Positions 22,809 to 35,106 of a DNA stretch of 64,000 nucleotides are shown here, one piece after another. Source of the DNA: Gracilaria gracilis. Lineage: Eukaryota; Rhodophyta; Florideophyceae; Gracilariales; Gracilariaceae. Positions within the stretch are counted from its first letter, which is position 1; the number at the start of each line of letters is the position of its first letter. The stretch covers positions 372,001 through 436,000 of the forward strand of contig JARGSG010000032.1 of NCBI GenBank assembly GCA_030374805.1, written 5' to 3'. The notes beneath the pieces were generated by a model. The model was not told the DNA's origin and ran no database searches. It saw only the letters and a list, made by a program, of their open reading frames with translations. Position numbers and translations under genes: made by a program.

Positions 22809-23900
22809 TCTATCATTCTTCTGGTATCGCCGACGTCAGTCTCACTTCTAGAAACGGAACTCTGTGTGTTTTGCTTCTGCTTCTGAACTCATCTGCGGAA
22901 CTAGGTCGTTTCTTGAAAGGCTTTATATTCAGATTTTGAGCCTCACAAGTCATTGGACATTCCTAATAGTATAGTTGGTTATGCATACTTGTGAGTTCAT
23001 GAGCGACACATATTCTTTTTCAATTACCTTCTACTAACCTGTTTCATAATTCCTTACTCACGTACTACTCCACCATTACTGCATTGCTAATACTAGGACC
23101 TCCAAGGGACCGAGTCTAACGTGTGTTCTTCACCGTCTACAGATTGATACGGTACGTCTACTGGCTTGTATGGGTGTAAGCAGTTCCTTCGCATCTAAGT
23201 TTTCTGGCATTCTGTTTCCCACCGACTCAAGTTACCGGCCTTAGATATCTTTACCCCATTTGCGAGCCTTGGTGATGAGGTACAAATTTGATGATATTGT
23301 ATATCTGACCATCCGGAAGTACCCAGATCCGAGTCTTGGTCCACATCTATTGCCATGTTGAATTGAAAAGACTTCGAAACGGTTCGAATAAATATCTCTC
23401 CTTCGTTGATGTGAATGTGAGAGCGTGATGGGTCTCCTTCAGACTATCTTGGACGCCGTTGTTTCTGTACAGATGTGGATTGATTTATGAATCAAAGTGG
23501 TCATCATTTCGATGTAAATCAGTAATATATATGTACATTTCTTCGAAACCATTCGTCGCGTTATGGGCAAGCAGATGGTAGCGATAGGGCCGTTTTTTTG
23601 TACTCTGAAGCACCAGAAAAGAGCGAAAGTGAATCAAAAGCCGTGTGCCCACTGAATAATTTCAGGGCTGCCCGCGTATTAGTTTAGAATGTCTATGTGT
23701 AGCATTCAAGCCCAACACCGTACCAACATTATCACAATTTAGATCACGTTTAGATGTAAGGGTACAAATATGTTTCGGCCACGTATTGCCCAGACTTGGC
23801 CCTATATTGAAGGGCATAGAGCCCGCCGTATTTGGGCATTATTTTGACAGATTGTCGCCATAAAAGTTAAGCACCATTTTCGTTCTAATCTCGGCCTATA
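22809..23900. other. No gene seen
   Basis: AT-rich, only short frames. It may contain the TE1 terminus, but no inverted repeat partner was found. Confidence 0.35.
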
Positions 23901-24007
23901 TTTGGAACACACAACATGCACACTGGGGTCGCACGCGCGCATTGTGCGTTGCAGCGGGTGGCTGAGTATTGCATTGCGCGAAAGTGGCGCTCGCGCATGC
24001 GCGGAGC

Positions 24008-24275
24008 ACCTGCACACGGGGCGCTGCGCCCGCACGCGCGGCTGGGCGCACCGCCCCACCCCCGTTAGGCACGCAATTTTCTGTTTTTTAACGCACGTCA
24101 ACATACTTGGCGCGCGCTCATTGCGCACGCACGCGGCAGTAGCACACGTACCACTGCGCGTGCACGTGCGGCTTGGAGCGCCGCTCAACCGCCGTTACGG
24201 TGGCACGCAATTTTTTTGTTTTTTTAACGCGCGTCAACATACTTGGCGCGCGCTCATTGCAAGCACGCGCCCACA
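24008..24275. repeat. Two tandem copies of a ~134 bp GC-rich unit
   Basis: The word acgcaatttt recurs at 24071 and 24205, followed both times by a T-rich run, 'cgtcaacatacttggcgcgc' and 'gctcattg'. The halves before it are also alike (gcggctggg-gc against gcggcttgg-gc). Unit length is about 134 bp. Long open frames across it are explained by GC content. Confidence 0.75.
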
Positions 24276-24616
24276 CTGGCGCCCCATTCATTTTGCCGCC
24301 CTCACTTCGTGCACTGGCGCTCAGCAACAAACCGCCTCTCTAATACGCGCGTGCGTTCCGCGGCTGCGCCACGTTGGCGGATCGTTTGCCGTTCGCTCCA
24401 CCCCCGTTTTCGTTTGGCGTGCGCTTCTCTTTTCACCTGTGGTAGGGCCGCCCGACGCCGCTGTTCCAGCTGCCGTGCCTTGTTTGTCCTCCCTTACTCC
24501 CCCGCTCCCCTCCTACCACTGCTCCTTTCCCCCGCCGTCCCAGCAGCCGCAGCCGCCGCAGCCGCCACCACCGCTGGTCACCGCCACCATGGCGCCCCCC
24601 TCCCCCTTTCGGCGGT

Positions 24617-26520
24617 CTCCTTCGATCGGCACTCGCTGCTGCTGCGCGGTAGCTCGCTGCTTCAACTTTTCGGGTTGATGCACTACGTGCTTGTGCATCG
24701 CCACTACTGGATTCACGTCTTTCGCTCCTTTCGCCGCGCCGGCGTTAACACTCTCGAAACTTCTACACGCTGCTGGCCAACCATTCACGTCGCCTACGTG
24801 CCCGACCCTCAGTGTGCTGCTGACCTGTGTGCTGCTTCGAGTCGAGTCATGCACGCGTAGAAATGTTCTGGGCGCACCATCAGACACACCCCTCTCGCTA
24901 CCACTTTGAGCCGTCGCAAGACCTGTCCGGTTATATTGCTGCCACCACCCGCGCCGTGCTCTACGTCACTCTGCGTCTTGTACTGTATGTGTGCGTAGAG
25001 GGTTCGTATGGCGGCTTCTCGTTCCATTCGGCCAACTTGCCCCATGTGCACTCCCGTACACTGAACGCCACCTACATGTACCACGTCGAGAGGTGGGTGC
25101 GACACGTTGCGCACCAGCTCCACCACCGCCACTTGCTGGCCTCTACCGGTAGACCCGTCATTCTTGGGCAGGTAGAGAACGAGTACCAAATGCTGTCGGA
25201 CGCCCACTCACCCATGGGCGCTGCCTACCTGCAGTGGATGGCTGTCTGCAGCACCAGCTCAATTTTGGCGTGCCTGCCATCTTGTCCTACGGCGCCACTG
25301 ACGGCGTCGTGGAAACTATCAATGCTTTCTATTCCCATCGCCACGTCGATGATCATCTCCGCCGCCACCCGCAATAGCCCCCCGTGTGGACAGAGTGTTG
25401 GACTATTTCGTATGGCGTGTGACGTGCTCTACATCATCTTCGCCTGCTGCACGACCTCTTGTATGCCTTGTCCCGCTTCTTTGTCGCCGCAGGCGCCGGT
25501 GTCAACTATTCCATGTGGATGGGCGCCACCAACTTCGGTAGGACGCCCATGTACCTGCAGGCTACATTCTATGATTACGATGCGAGCGTTGATAAGTTTG
25601 GCTTTCATATCATCAAATCTCGTTACCTTGCACTGTTACATTCCGTCCTTAAGCAAGATTTTGAGGCGCAATGTATGAAACAGCGACAAACCGATCCAGC
25701 GCTCGTTGACGCTGTCGTGCCGGGAGGCGATGTGCTGTTTGTGTGCAACAATACGGAGCATGTAAACACACAAGTCAACCTACCGTGCGGCGCGAGCTAC
25801 CCGCACCCGCTGCCCGCCCATAGCGTTCCTATTGTGCACGATCACTCGCTGCAGCTGCGTTTTAACACGTCTGCGACAGGTCCCGAGCTTGTCGTCAAGA
25901 AAAAGTGCGTGCACGTTTTTGAACCGCTTCCCTCATGGAACTCGCTTGGCAACACTGACAGTCTCCATATGGTTTCGATTGACATGCCGCACGAGCATCT
26001 GGCTTTTACACGGACAGTCCGACTACGGCTTTTATGTAGCACGTTTCGAGCGCGTCGCCGACCCATTTGCACCGTCACAGTCCAGCACACTTTGTTTCGA
26101 TGCCGCTGACTTTGTTCGCTTGTTGTTTGATGTTCCACCGCTTGCCACATCACAGGTGCCTCTGTGGGAGGATCGCTGGGGAAACTGATGGCTCAATACC
26201 TGGATGGCGAATGAGGCACTGCGCATCAGCTTACTGTGCCTGACATCTATTACCAAACTTTTCATCTCTGTGTCAAGTGCAATGCGCTTAGCCTAGTCAA
26301 GGGCGACTGCCAGCTCAGTAACCAGAATACAGCGTCTGAGGGCAAGGAATTGTTGTCGGACGTGCAAGTGGGTGGCTGGCAGAGGTGCTCACAGTTGCGA
26401 TGTGTTGGCAGATTGGTCAGCAAGGTTACCGACTACGTGAACCGGCTGCATCCTATAAACTCCAAGTCCACGCCCCTGCCGGAACAAGAACAACAGCAAG
26501 AAAAAGTCCCTGGCGACTAG
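24617..26520 (+). pseudogene. Beta-galactosidase, glycoside hydrolase family 35
   Basis: Pieces in three frames give the GH35 layout in order. VSFDRHSLLLRG-LMHY and W-RRAGVNTLET (family: V-x-D-x-RS-x-G, GSxHYxR, W-x-GxNTxxTYVFW) are followed by YHFEPSQDLSGYI and LYVTLRLVLYVCVEG-YGGF, then RPVILGQVENEY, whose Glu in Q-x-ENEY is the catalytic acid/base. Next come VNYSMWMGATNFGRTPMY and YDYDASVDKFG (family: NxYMxxGGTNFG, YDYDAPxDE), and then the C-terminal beta domains. The enzyme removes terminal beta-galactose from cell-wall or storage glycans. Shifts near 24.85, 25.25, 25.5 and 26.1-26.2 kb break it, and the nucleophile Glu region (~25.4 kb) is out of frame. GC is far above the surrounding transposons. 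Confidence 0.8.
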
Positions 26521-26522
26521 TA

Positions 26523-27640
26523 CCCCGTGTGGGCAGCTTGTACAACGTCAGCGTTGAAACATATAGAAGAAATAAGACCGAAGAAAATGAAGAGACAGGC
26601 CGTGGGTGGGTAAGTGCCCTGTGGGGCTTTGCAGGTAATACGGTCAGATTTGTAACGTTTGGGACCTTATGGAAAGAGAAAGGCGCAAACGAGGAGTCAG
26701 TCCCAGCAGCAGCATATGCTGCTGCTCTCGTGCGCGACAGTCGCATGGCTGTTAACGCAGATAGAGGAACCTCCGCAGCTTACGCGTATGCACTTGCCGC
26801 GGCGATAGCGACATCTGCATTTGCATCAAGTCCAGGCCAAGCAGAGTTGGCTGAAATCAAGGCTGCTATTGCTGCGGCACGCGCTGTCAGTAACGAAGAG
26901 GAAGCGAACGTGTCCCTCGATACGGTTTGAATCCGCCCACTGGTAGTGGCTGGAAGCGTTTTATCCGTAATGAGAAGGCTACGGCGTGAACTGCCCTCGC
27001 GAGCCTTGATATCATTGTGCCAAAATCACGTACTGTTATGCTCAGTGCTGGTGGAAGTATAGTTCAGACCTTGTCAGGAGTCGTTCATCAGCACTGTGGT
27101 CTGGAAGTTCAGGCTGTACCGGGCCTCTGGTATATAGAAGCATTAAATAGTGGAACTCATTTGCTTGGATCTTTAGCTTTGCCAAGGGGTGTAGGCCAGG
27201 AGGTAGGAAAGTTGACGGCTTGCGATAAAGAGCTTATCAGAGGTTTAATTCGTTTGGCCGGTGGGTTGAGAAACGGAGAGACCAAGGGCGCAGCGCGGAC
27301 AGGGTGACGAGCTCTTGGTGGGATTGGTGTCAGTAAGTGGAGACCAAGAATTCCAGGTCAAAGGGGCTTGCGTATTTTGTGCATCGATGGTGGTGGTACG
27401 GGGGCAATCATGGCCTTTGAAACGGTAAGTGTTCTCTTGATGACTTATTTATGCAGGCTTCTGATCGCCGCTTGAGTTCCAAAATTAGCTTCTCCAATGT
27501 CGTCAATGTAAGTTGGGTAACATCTCGTACATTTCATGCCTCATTCGCCTCGCAGCTAAAGCAGCTTAAGCGAATGACAGGTTGCGGGATTCACGAAATG
27601 TTCGATTGATTTGGTTGTGGTCATGCGATCGTGTCGGTGA
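26523..27640 (+). pseudogene. Patatin-like phospholipase with ARM-like N-terminus (iPLA2-gamma/PNPLA8 type)
   Basis: An Ala-rich N-terminal frame (to 26930) and a second frame (26932-27424, with stops near 26988 and at 27305-27307) lead into RGLRILCIDGGGTGAIMAFET. That is the glycine-rich oxyanion loop of patatins, usually DGGG-x-RG; the Arg is lost here. After a canonical intron (27425-27555) the frame continues LKQLKRMTGCGIHEMFD, a stop, then FGCGHAIV, where the catalytic GxSxG serine should be. The serine is absent. The enzyme normally cuts fatty acids from membrane phospholipids. That the 26523-26930 part belongs to the same gene rests on position and composition. Not functional. Confidence 0.65.
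27425..27555 (+). other. Spliceosomal intron in the patatin pseudogene
   Basis: GTAAGTG at the 5' end and CTCGCAG at the 3' end, phase 0, 131 bp. Removing it joins AFET directly to LKQLKRMTGC, as expected for the family. A nearer CAG at about 27455 would leave non-matching residues. Confidence 0.65.
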
Positions 27641-28505
27641 GATGAGCCGTTCGTTCGTTGATCCCCCTAACAATGCCGTAAACCCCGCCGTCCACCAGGC
27701 GATCATCAAACGTCAATGCGGTGCATCCGGCCCTCCTCAAAATGCCCGTCAACTACCAACTCAAAAACCCGCGCCGCCTCTTCGGCGAGGCCAGTTCCCT
27801 TCGTCCCGCCATCGAAACACCTGCCAGGCCGCTTGGGAAGGTCGCGCCAGTGACGCGTCGAACGCCATCCGATCCGCCTCAGAATCACACCAAGCCTCCG
27901 GGCTGCATACCGCGGGCATTCTCCTCCGAACAGTCTCCGCGACCCATTCGAAACACAAGGCGGTATCTCCGCAGCTGTTATCGCTCCATATCTTTAAGAA
28001 GCAAAAAATGAGGCTGTATTACGGGGCCATTTGTGACGCTATGTTCAACAAGTATGTGCAAAAGTCAGCTAGGATGCGACATAGCGTCAACGTCGATGCG
28101 CAGCTGATACGGCTCGTAGAACATCGTCTCGGCATATTCTTGTACCGCAATGCATTCACAATAACACCCGCTCAGGCGCGTCAACGTACTGATGAATCGC
28201 GACGTAGTGACGGTGAAGTGCTTTCAGATGAGACCAAGCGAAATTATGAGCATTGCGCCACACCATGTAGAACATGCGCTGAGCGCACAGTTGAGAAATG
28301 GGCTTGGACGCGCGCTTCTTGGATTGTGAGCCACGCCAAAGTGGAGGGCATATTGCCGTTGATGAATATCGATCGCGTGGGGTTTTCGCCCGCTTTGGTG
28401 CGACTGCCTAAGGTTGAGAAGGCGCATTCTATGACCAGGGCAGCACTGTTACCGTTTATCCGTGGCGCCCAACTTAACCAGCTTGCGGCCATGAGCGCGT
28501 ATTGA
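27641..28505 (+). other. Unrecognised open frame
   Basis: A long plus-strand frame (27582-28505, 307 codons) follows the patatin catalytic region. Its second half (after about 27990: KMRLYYGAICDAMFNKY, then a Cys-rich CATPCRTCAERTVEKW) has protein-like composition but no family I know. The first half overlaps the patatin exon and GC-rich sequence open in several frames. It could be a remnant of an unrelated gene or an artefact. Confidence 0.3.
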
Positions 28506-29581
28506 TGGTAAAGCTATGTTTGTTGCCGTCAGTAGTGCACCGCATCTTCGAAAAAAACGACAGGCCACAGCTTCAAGACACATGCGAATTCGGGGTTATC
28601 GGTGATTTGGAACGAAGGACTGATCATCCCCTGCCCAAAACCCACCTTGGCACCCGCCACAAACACAAGCGAGATATCATCCACAATCATGCACACTCTG
28701 TCCTACTCAATGAGTCTATCTTTGTTCTGCTTTAGTATAGACGACTGTCAGAGGCGGAGGAACAACCAGCTGTACAATGTGGAAGAAATTCTGAAGTTAT
28801 GCTGCTGAGCCTCATCGAAATGCAAATGAATGGTAGATGTGGTTAGTGGGCTGTCCCGCGTGTCAACTGTGATGGTAGAACTGACTTGAATTGTTCAAAT
28901 ACAATCATTGTCAACTCAAGCAGCACTTCATCTATAATTCTATTGCAACACTGTTGGTGGGTACACACCGCCGTATCCCATGTTATGTACCAACGCACGA
29001 GTGCCGATCGAAACATGGCGGCTTGTGGATTCCTCAAGCTCGGAGCCGACTGCATTAGCTGTTCAAATCATTCTAATCGTCGGTTTTAATTCAGCAAGGA
29101 AAGAACTGAATCGAACTTGATATGTCGGAGAGGAGAATTTTTCGCCCTGTACTTTATCAATCTCTAGGTTGTGTCATGAAATTCAATCAGAAACCATTGG
29201 AGATTGAACATGAAATTAGTTGGGCAGGGTTGAACTCTCTTGTTTCAGTTCAAATTGTAGGATCTCTATCCAAATTTGAACGTTGAGTTTGAACAAAAAA
29301 CTGTGTCGCCCACTACATATATGCTCCACATGTAATCCTATCCGCGCGGACCCCCGTTTTGTTGTGGATTAAGACGTAAGAAAAAAACTCTTACCGTATT
29401 AAGGGTGCCATTGAACAGAAAAGGTGGGATATGTGCCGTCCGTGATACTGGTAGAAGAGCAGCGCGCGTTGACGCGATGAACGAGAAGGAAAAAAAGGGA
29501 AGAAGGAAGATGAGATTAGTATACCAGAGGTGAAGGAACTGGAAACGCGAGAACGGCTAGCCAAAGGTATCAAAACTGTCT
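28506..29581. other. No gene seen
   Basis: Short frames only; no repeat recognised. Confidence 0.35.
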
Positions 29582-29877
29582 AATGGACGGCTCTATCAGC
29601 GAAATTTAATTGGTTCAATCGCGTCACCTCTTTCAGCCAATCATCATTACGCATTGATTACATTCGCGTCCCACTCGGACCCGATCACAAGGCGTCTTTT
29701 ACGATTATCTTGCAGAACTTTGGCAGAACGGTCGTGCCTTGGCGTCGACTTCGCGCGCTCTCGTTACAAAAAGATCCGTGGTTGTGGCGCTTCCTCATGT
29801 CCACCGGCAGTGGTGATCCCTTCGAGCAACGGCCAATTCAAGGAAAACAGCATACCGTAAACTTCCGGTTTTAATGC
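29582..29877 (+). other. Open frame of ~98 codons without early ATG
   Basis: The frame runs from a stop at 29579-29581 and includes RIDYIRVPLGPDHKASFTII and LQKDPWLWRFLMSTGSGDPF. The composition is protein-like, and it could be an exon or a fragment of a transposon gene near TE2. No family recognised. Confidence 0.25.
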
Positions 29878-31222
29878 TCCCTCACAGAGCCCTTGTAGGA
29901 AATCTTTCTCTCTCTTTGAACCGGTCCTCTCCCTGTCACTTCCACGTACAGTTCTTTGCTCATCACCGCAATAACATTTCACGCATTTCTTCTGCTCTCT
30001 ACTTCAATTCACCTATGCCAGTATGCATATTTGCAGTGATTGCTATCATTCAAGAAGGTTTTAATCGTTGCGTACAAAAGATCCTCTGCGGCGCTCACAT
30101 TCTTTTTTTCGTTCCGCATTTGGGGTACATTTGGCTTCATGCTTACTTCAAGAAAACCCGAAAGTCTCTCTTCTGTTACTGGTAAAAATTCAACTAGCTG
30201 CACTTATTCTAATATACTTCTCAGGCTCAACAGGAAACGTTTTAGCCAATTACTTGCATTCCATTTTGCAACCACTCATCATGATGCCAATTTCTGATAG
30301 GTTTCGTCCGCTTTTGTTCACCTTTTCTGCTCGTGAAAAACTTTGAATGTACCGGTCGTAGTTTTCAGTCTAAGAGTACATATCATGCCTAAATTATATT
30401 ATCGAATGCAGTTCTTAGCGATTGGTGGGTCAAAGTGTTGAGTATGCTTCAATCATCTGGAATTGACGATCTTGGAATGCATCCAGGTACGCTAAGTCTA
30501 CCTAACCATCTTCGTTTAATTAGAAGAAAGTGTCGCTTCTGCACTACGAGAAAGGTTCTGTCACGCAAGAGCCGCAAGTTATGCACTTTGACCCCAAAAC
30601 TGGAGCGACTGGCAGGTTTACAATCAAACCAACTACTAAAGCTATATACCATGTCCAAGAAATACCCTGAAACGAAGGACAGGCGAATGAAGTTGTCTGT
30701 CACATAATTGTAACAACAAGTGGCTGCATACTGCATATAGTCACTCCAGCTTTGTGTTACCGATCTTTGTACTTTTCCATCACAATTTGTCTCTTTTGCA
30801 CATAGAGAGCACCGCACCAATCCGTCCTACCGATGAACTAATCATATGGTCTTGATTTTGTTTTCCTTCTCGCATTGCAGATACTTCGATATCATGTGAA
30901 GACATTCCATCAAGATATTTTGTTACCAATTTACTTCAGTTTCGTTTATCTCACACAACTAGATCTTACCGGAATCAGACTGCTCCAGTTTCAGGTTGCA
31001 TCCCAACCGCCCTTTGAAGGCTTCTAGTTTTGAAACATTCAAGGTAATGTGAATTTCTCGCAATCAATTTTTCTGCATCCCAACGATCTTTGCACACGCA
31101 CTTAACTGGATTTCACTCTCTTGCTCTTCTTCTTGCATAGATTCCGAACCCTTTTGATGATCCCTCTTTTCGGGAAGCCGTTGTTGAGTTTTTTGACCCC
31201 CTTTGATGGCTCCTGATTGGCG
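29878..31222. other. Unassigned; possible coding fragment near 30.5 kb
   Basis: At 30530-30710 one plus frame reads YEKGSVTQEPQVMHFDPKTG and TGRFTIKPTTKAIYHVQEIP, then a stop, then NEGQANEVVCHII, which looks like real protein rather than noise. The family is unknown. The remainder holds only short frames. Confidence 0.25.
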
Positions 31223-32467
31223 TTAGCGTTTCTGTGCCGAACATAAGAGAACATAAGAGATGATATTTTCCCGGTCCTCCATTTCAATACCACAGAGTAG
31301 TTCTATTGCATTTAGTGGTTTTGAAGGCTCATCTTCTTCACGCGGCTCAGTTGGTGGGTACCTGATCTGTTTCACTCCTTTTAATGTAGCCCTATCTGCA
31401 GTGATCGGTCTTGAATCTTCATCAGAACTCAAATTACATGTGTCAGCTTGACAGTGCTGTTCAATTTCATGACGGGAATCTACTCTGCTTGTGCTTTTCA
31501 GGCCAAGACCCTCTAAGTTCCGATGCATGGTTCGATTCTCATTTGCGTTCATCTTTGCCTTGTCGAAATCATTCTTACTTCTATCGTTTAGAGTACTCTC
31601 ATGTCGGTTAGTTGCAATTCCAATGTTAGGAACGCTCTCTACTGCCACTTCACAGTCATCTAATTCAAGAGCATTCTTCATTCGTTGTAACAGTGCGGTG
31701 TTATCTTCCATCGGCGTGTCGTTTTCAATTTCCGACTTGCTGTATGACGCATCCCTAGCTTCCGCTCTCTTCACACCGGGAGGGACTTCAAATGGGGTAG
31801 GTTTCAGAGTGCCTTTCTCCTTTTTAACTGCCCGCTTTGCTGTTCTTTGAATTGCGTAGGTTCGTTTTCCCGCGAGCATCCTGATGGCGCAGTGGTTGAA
31901 GTTTTGAGAGAATACGGCGAGCCCCGGCAATCGGGCAGCTTCTTGGATTAATCTCTACTTACTTTTCTGTTCCGTTGTACAGATCTCGTTCCATCGCTTT
32001 ATCTGCAACCCATCGTCCAGAAGCAGCCTCATGATCACTTCAATGGCTTTCATCACTTCGGTATTCAACTTTGTATCAGACAATTCGGACGGAAACTGCA
32101 TGTACGTTGGTCCTGGAACTCAATTGCTCCTTTCGGCACTCTATCTTATCTGACGGTTCCTGTTTTCAATTTTCTCCCTGAGAATCCGAGGAACCTTTGA
32201 GCTGCCTTTCATATCCTTTCCTTGAGTAGATCGGGTGATTGGCTGCAGTTTTGGAGTCGGAACAATCATGGAGAGCCTTTCCATTACAAACTCGCGCAGC
32301 TGTTTCAACTCGGTTTGTTTTTCTTCCCGCTTTGTCAACACCAAAGCCTGGAACTGACGGGTACTCAGGTGATTCATGGGATGGTGAGGGGAGTGTATAG
32401 GCGAAAAAGCAGATAGAATTGATTCAGTCACCAAGGAAAGAACGTGGAGTGCAAACAAGGAAGTCAC
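31223..32467 (-). pseudogene. Accessory-like protein of TE2
   Basis: Minus-strand frames 32467-32141 and 31930-31223 flank a segment reading YMQFPSELSDTKLNTEVMKA, IEVIMRLLLDDG, then RLIQEAARLPGLAVFSQNFN and RMLAGKRTYAIQRTAKRAVKKE. The pattern (FP-x-EL, a helical segment, P-x-LA-x-x-Q-N, then a basic tail) parallels the accessory proteins of TE1 and TE3, and the gene sits divergent to the transposase as they do. The tail is acidic/Ser-rich with basic patches. Stops near 31958 and 32141 interrupt it. A GTAAGTAG at about 31955 could be a splice donor instead. Homology is by eye and modest. Confidence 0.4.
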
Positions 32468-32713
32468 TTCTTACAAGTGAGTTGTGGACGATAAAGGTCG
32501 ATCAGCAGTTCACCATTCTCGATAACTTTCGTTCGAACAAGACTTTTCGCTTCACCACAACTGCCACCGCCTCCGTTCCCAGCAAAATGTGTTACCTTTT
32601 CGCTTCAGGCATAATTGGTTGATCTGGTGCATATAATTAATGGACAGCTCTCGGACTGCCTCGTGTTATAATTCATCTTGAAGATAATGTAACATTCTCC
32701 TTCTAGCGGTCTG

Positions 32714-35106
32714 ATGCTGGCTAGAGGCTTCCCACAATGGCAGAGCAAGCTAGCATGTCCATTCTACCTTCCATCCGAAGAAAACGATATGTGTGCCCAC
32801 CATGATATAGATGTAAATGTGTGCTTGGCAAACCTGTATGCAGAAATACAATGCTGGCACATCGAAGGGCAGCCAACAGAAGGCAGACGGTTTTTGGACT
32901 TTCTTTGTTTAGATGGGGACCCAAAGTTCCGTCCGAACCAGGTCAGAACATATTTCAAACTACAGTCCCGACGGAGGCAGACATTCAACCCAACGCAAAT
33001 CCAAAAGATATCATATTGGAACAAACAAACCAACACGACTCTGCAAAGTTTCCGTTGCCATCTTCCCGGATTGCAGTCGCTCCGATACTCAGTACAAAGG
33101 ATTTGGAGTCACAGTTTGCTTCTATAGTGAATCTTCATAGTGAATTGACTGGAGAAGGCAACAATATTTGTGATAATAATCCCTGCCAGACAACGGAGAG
33201 TACGAACTCCCTTCCAGACGTTGCATATTGGATCAGATCTGGCAATCATGAACCTGTTGAAGCGGAGTTCAGTTCCTATTTACATGACAACCTTCAAATA
33301 CTCATTCCTTCCTGGTACCATTAGTGGATGAGATTCTGTCCATTCCCAAGGATGCCTTTACATTCACATTCCCAGATGGAGTAGATAGGAAGGTTAGAGT
33401 GCATATTGTTTGCTTCTCTGGTGACAAACCAGCAGTTGCCAAATTTTCCTGTCTTGCAAGCCACTGTGCAGCACATCCTTGTCGTGATTGCAATATTCAA
33501 GGAGTGTAGGCGAGATCAAAAGCAGGCGGAAAACACTACTACTATCCAATAAAAGTAAGAAATCCAGATGGTAGATTGCAAGCTCTTTTAGATCCACGGA
33601 CACCACCACTACGTTCATCCAACAAAACAATGTTGGGCATCAGTACATTGAACAGTAGTTCGTCTAACGAAAAGAGATGTATCCGGAAAGAATCTTGAAT
33701 TAGCTATGGTACAGTACTTTTTCAGTTACGAGGAGGAAACCCATGTTCACATGACTCATCGTATGGTCCATACTCATTTTTCCCTCACGACGCCATGCAT
33801 CTGTTTTACAACATAGAAAAAGACTTTCTGGCGACCTGGACCACCGAAAAGGTTTAGGGTTACTATCTCAGTGGCAAATCTGTGAAGTGTTTGGACAGAG
33901 AGCTACAGGACTGGGCTTCTTGTATTCCGGGAGGAGTAAGCCCCAAACCGAAACCAATCGAAGAGTACCAGAGATGGAAAGCCGCGGATCACAAAGCATT
34001 TACGCTCCTGTTTAGCACTGTGATACTGGATGGTGTTCTATATAACAAGTACTTAGTCGGTATTGGTACTCTTGTTGAAATGATGGATCTCTGCTTTAGA
34101 TCTACCGTTGCGCGAAGCGATGCTGAATATCTTCGTCAAATGAGCTTGGAGTTCGTCAATCACTACGAGCGCCACTACTACGCATACGACCGAGAGAGGT
34201 TGTGGCTTTGTAAGTCTGTCTATCACATACTACTTCACCTCCACTCCACTCTTGTGAATTGTGGATCAGTAAAAGGCGTCTTGCACTACTAGACAGATAA
34301 TTACATCGGATGGGTGAATCAATGTTCCAATGCACGTGCTCAGGTAGCTACCTCAATGTTCCAGTTCTCATTTTTTGCGAAGGCGTTCAAAGCTTTCTAC
34401 AAGAAGCCACCCTATCTTCGAGATGAAAAAGTTGAAAAACTGGTGTCGCAAGGGGGCTCCGTTTGCTTGGGCCCAAGTACTACAGTCCTGCCCCAAAACT
34501 GCCCGAACGAGATGAGGCATATAAAACAACTACTTGCAGACTACTTCCTTCGAAAGTGCACCACAGATGCGGATAAAGAGAAAGTCTCAGTGAAAGATTC
34601 CAAGCGAATGGCAGACTCAGTGACCCACATAATACTGCACTCCCGGCTTCAGTTTCTGAGTGATGACAGGATACAGACAGCAAAAGTATACAGGAAGAAG
34701 TGGGGAACGGAACGTCAGGCACATTTTGTTGCTGTGGAGATGGACGAAACCAATGAATGGAATGGTATCTTTCATCTCTGTCTGTCGAACACAGTTTTAT
34801 CACATCCCATCAAGTGCTTATCTTGGATTGGGCGTTGAATTTGGAAGTTGGAAAGCAGAAGCAAGTGTACAAACCGGGATCGACCACTAATGTTTTTCAT
34901 AAAAAACAGTCGAGGATGTCGAGATTGTTCGAAGGCTAATAGGTGTCGTGGAGCACAAAGCGTTTATGAAGAATGCTGATTCTTGGTTCAACGGTACACG
35001 GGTGTACTTCATTGATCCTTATCTTCGTTCTCATGGATTACTTGTCAGCAGTTACTTTTATGAAGATGGATTGAATCGCTCATTGAAGGGACTGAAGAGC
35101 AATTGA
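32714..35106 (+). pseudogene. Tnp2-like transposase of TE2 (divergent subfamily)
   Basis: Frames joined by shifts encode, in order: SYLHDNLQILIPSWYH and LDEILSIPKDAFTF; FSGDKPAVAKFSCLASHCAA with HPCRDC (the D-x-PA ... H ... CxxC motif); ARSKAGGKHYYYPIKV; then FFPHDAMHLFYNIEKDFLATW at ~33.8 kb (the F-P-x-D-x-MH-L motif). These are followed by the long C-terminal region with NHYERHYYAYDRERLWLCKS and VYHILLHLHSTLVNCGSV, and RRLIGVVEHKAF ending at 35106. The motif style is closer to the TE4 remnant than to TE1/TE3. Stops at 33508 and 34290 and several shifts make it dead. Confidence 0.7.

Larger units (their letters stand above)
31223..35106 (+). mobile_element. Tnp2-type DNA transposon TE2, decayed
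   Basis: A plus-strand Tnp2-like transposase (32714-35106) with a divergent minus-strand frame (32467 to 31223) that looks like a distant relative of the TE1/TE3 accessory protein. The downstream Cys/His-rich gene of TE1 and TE3 is not seen. Terminal repeats were not found; family B MITEs start about 350 bp beyond. Confidence 0.6.

Noticed and set aside
23802..24678. 258-codon plus frame and 128-codon minus frame
   Set aside because: They run through the 134 bp tandem repeats and read as His/Arg/Ala-rich composition artefacts.
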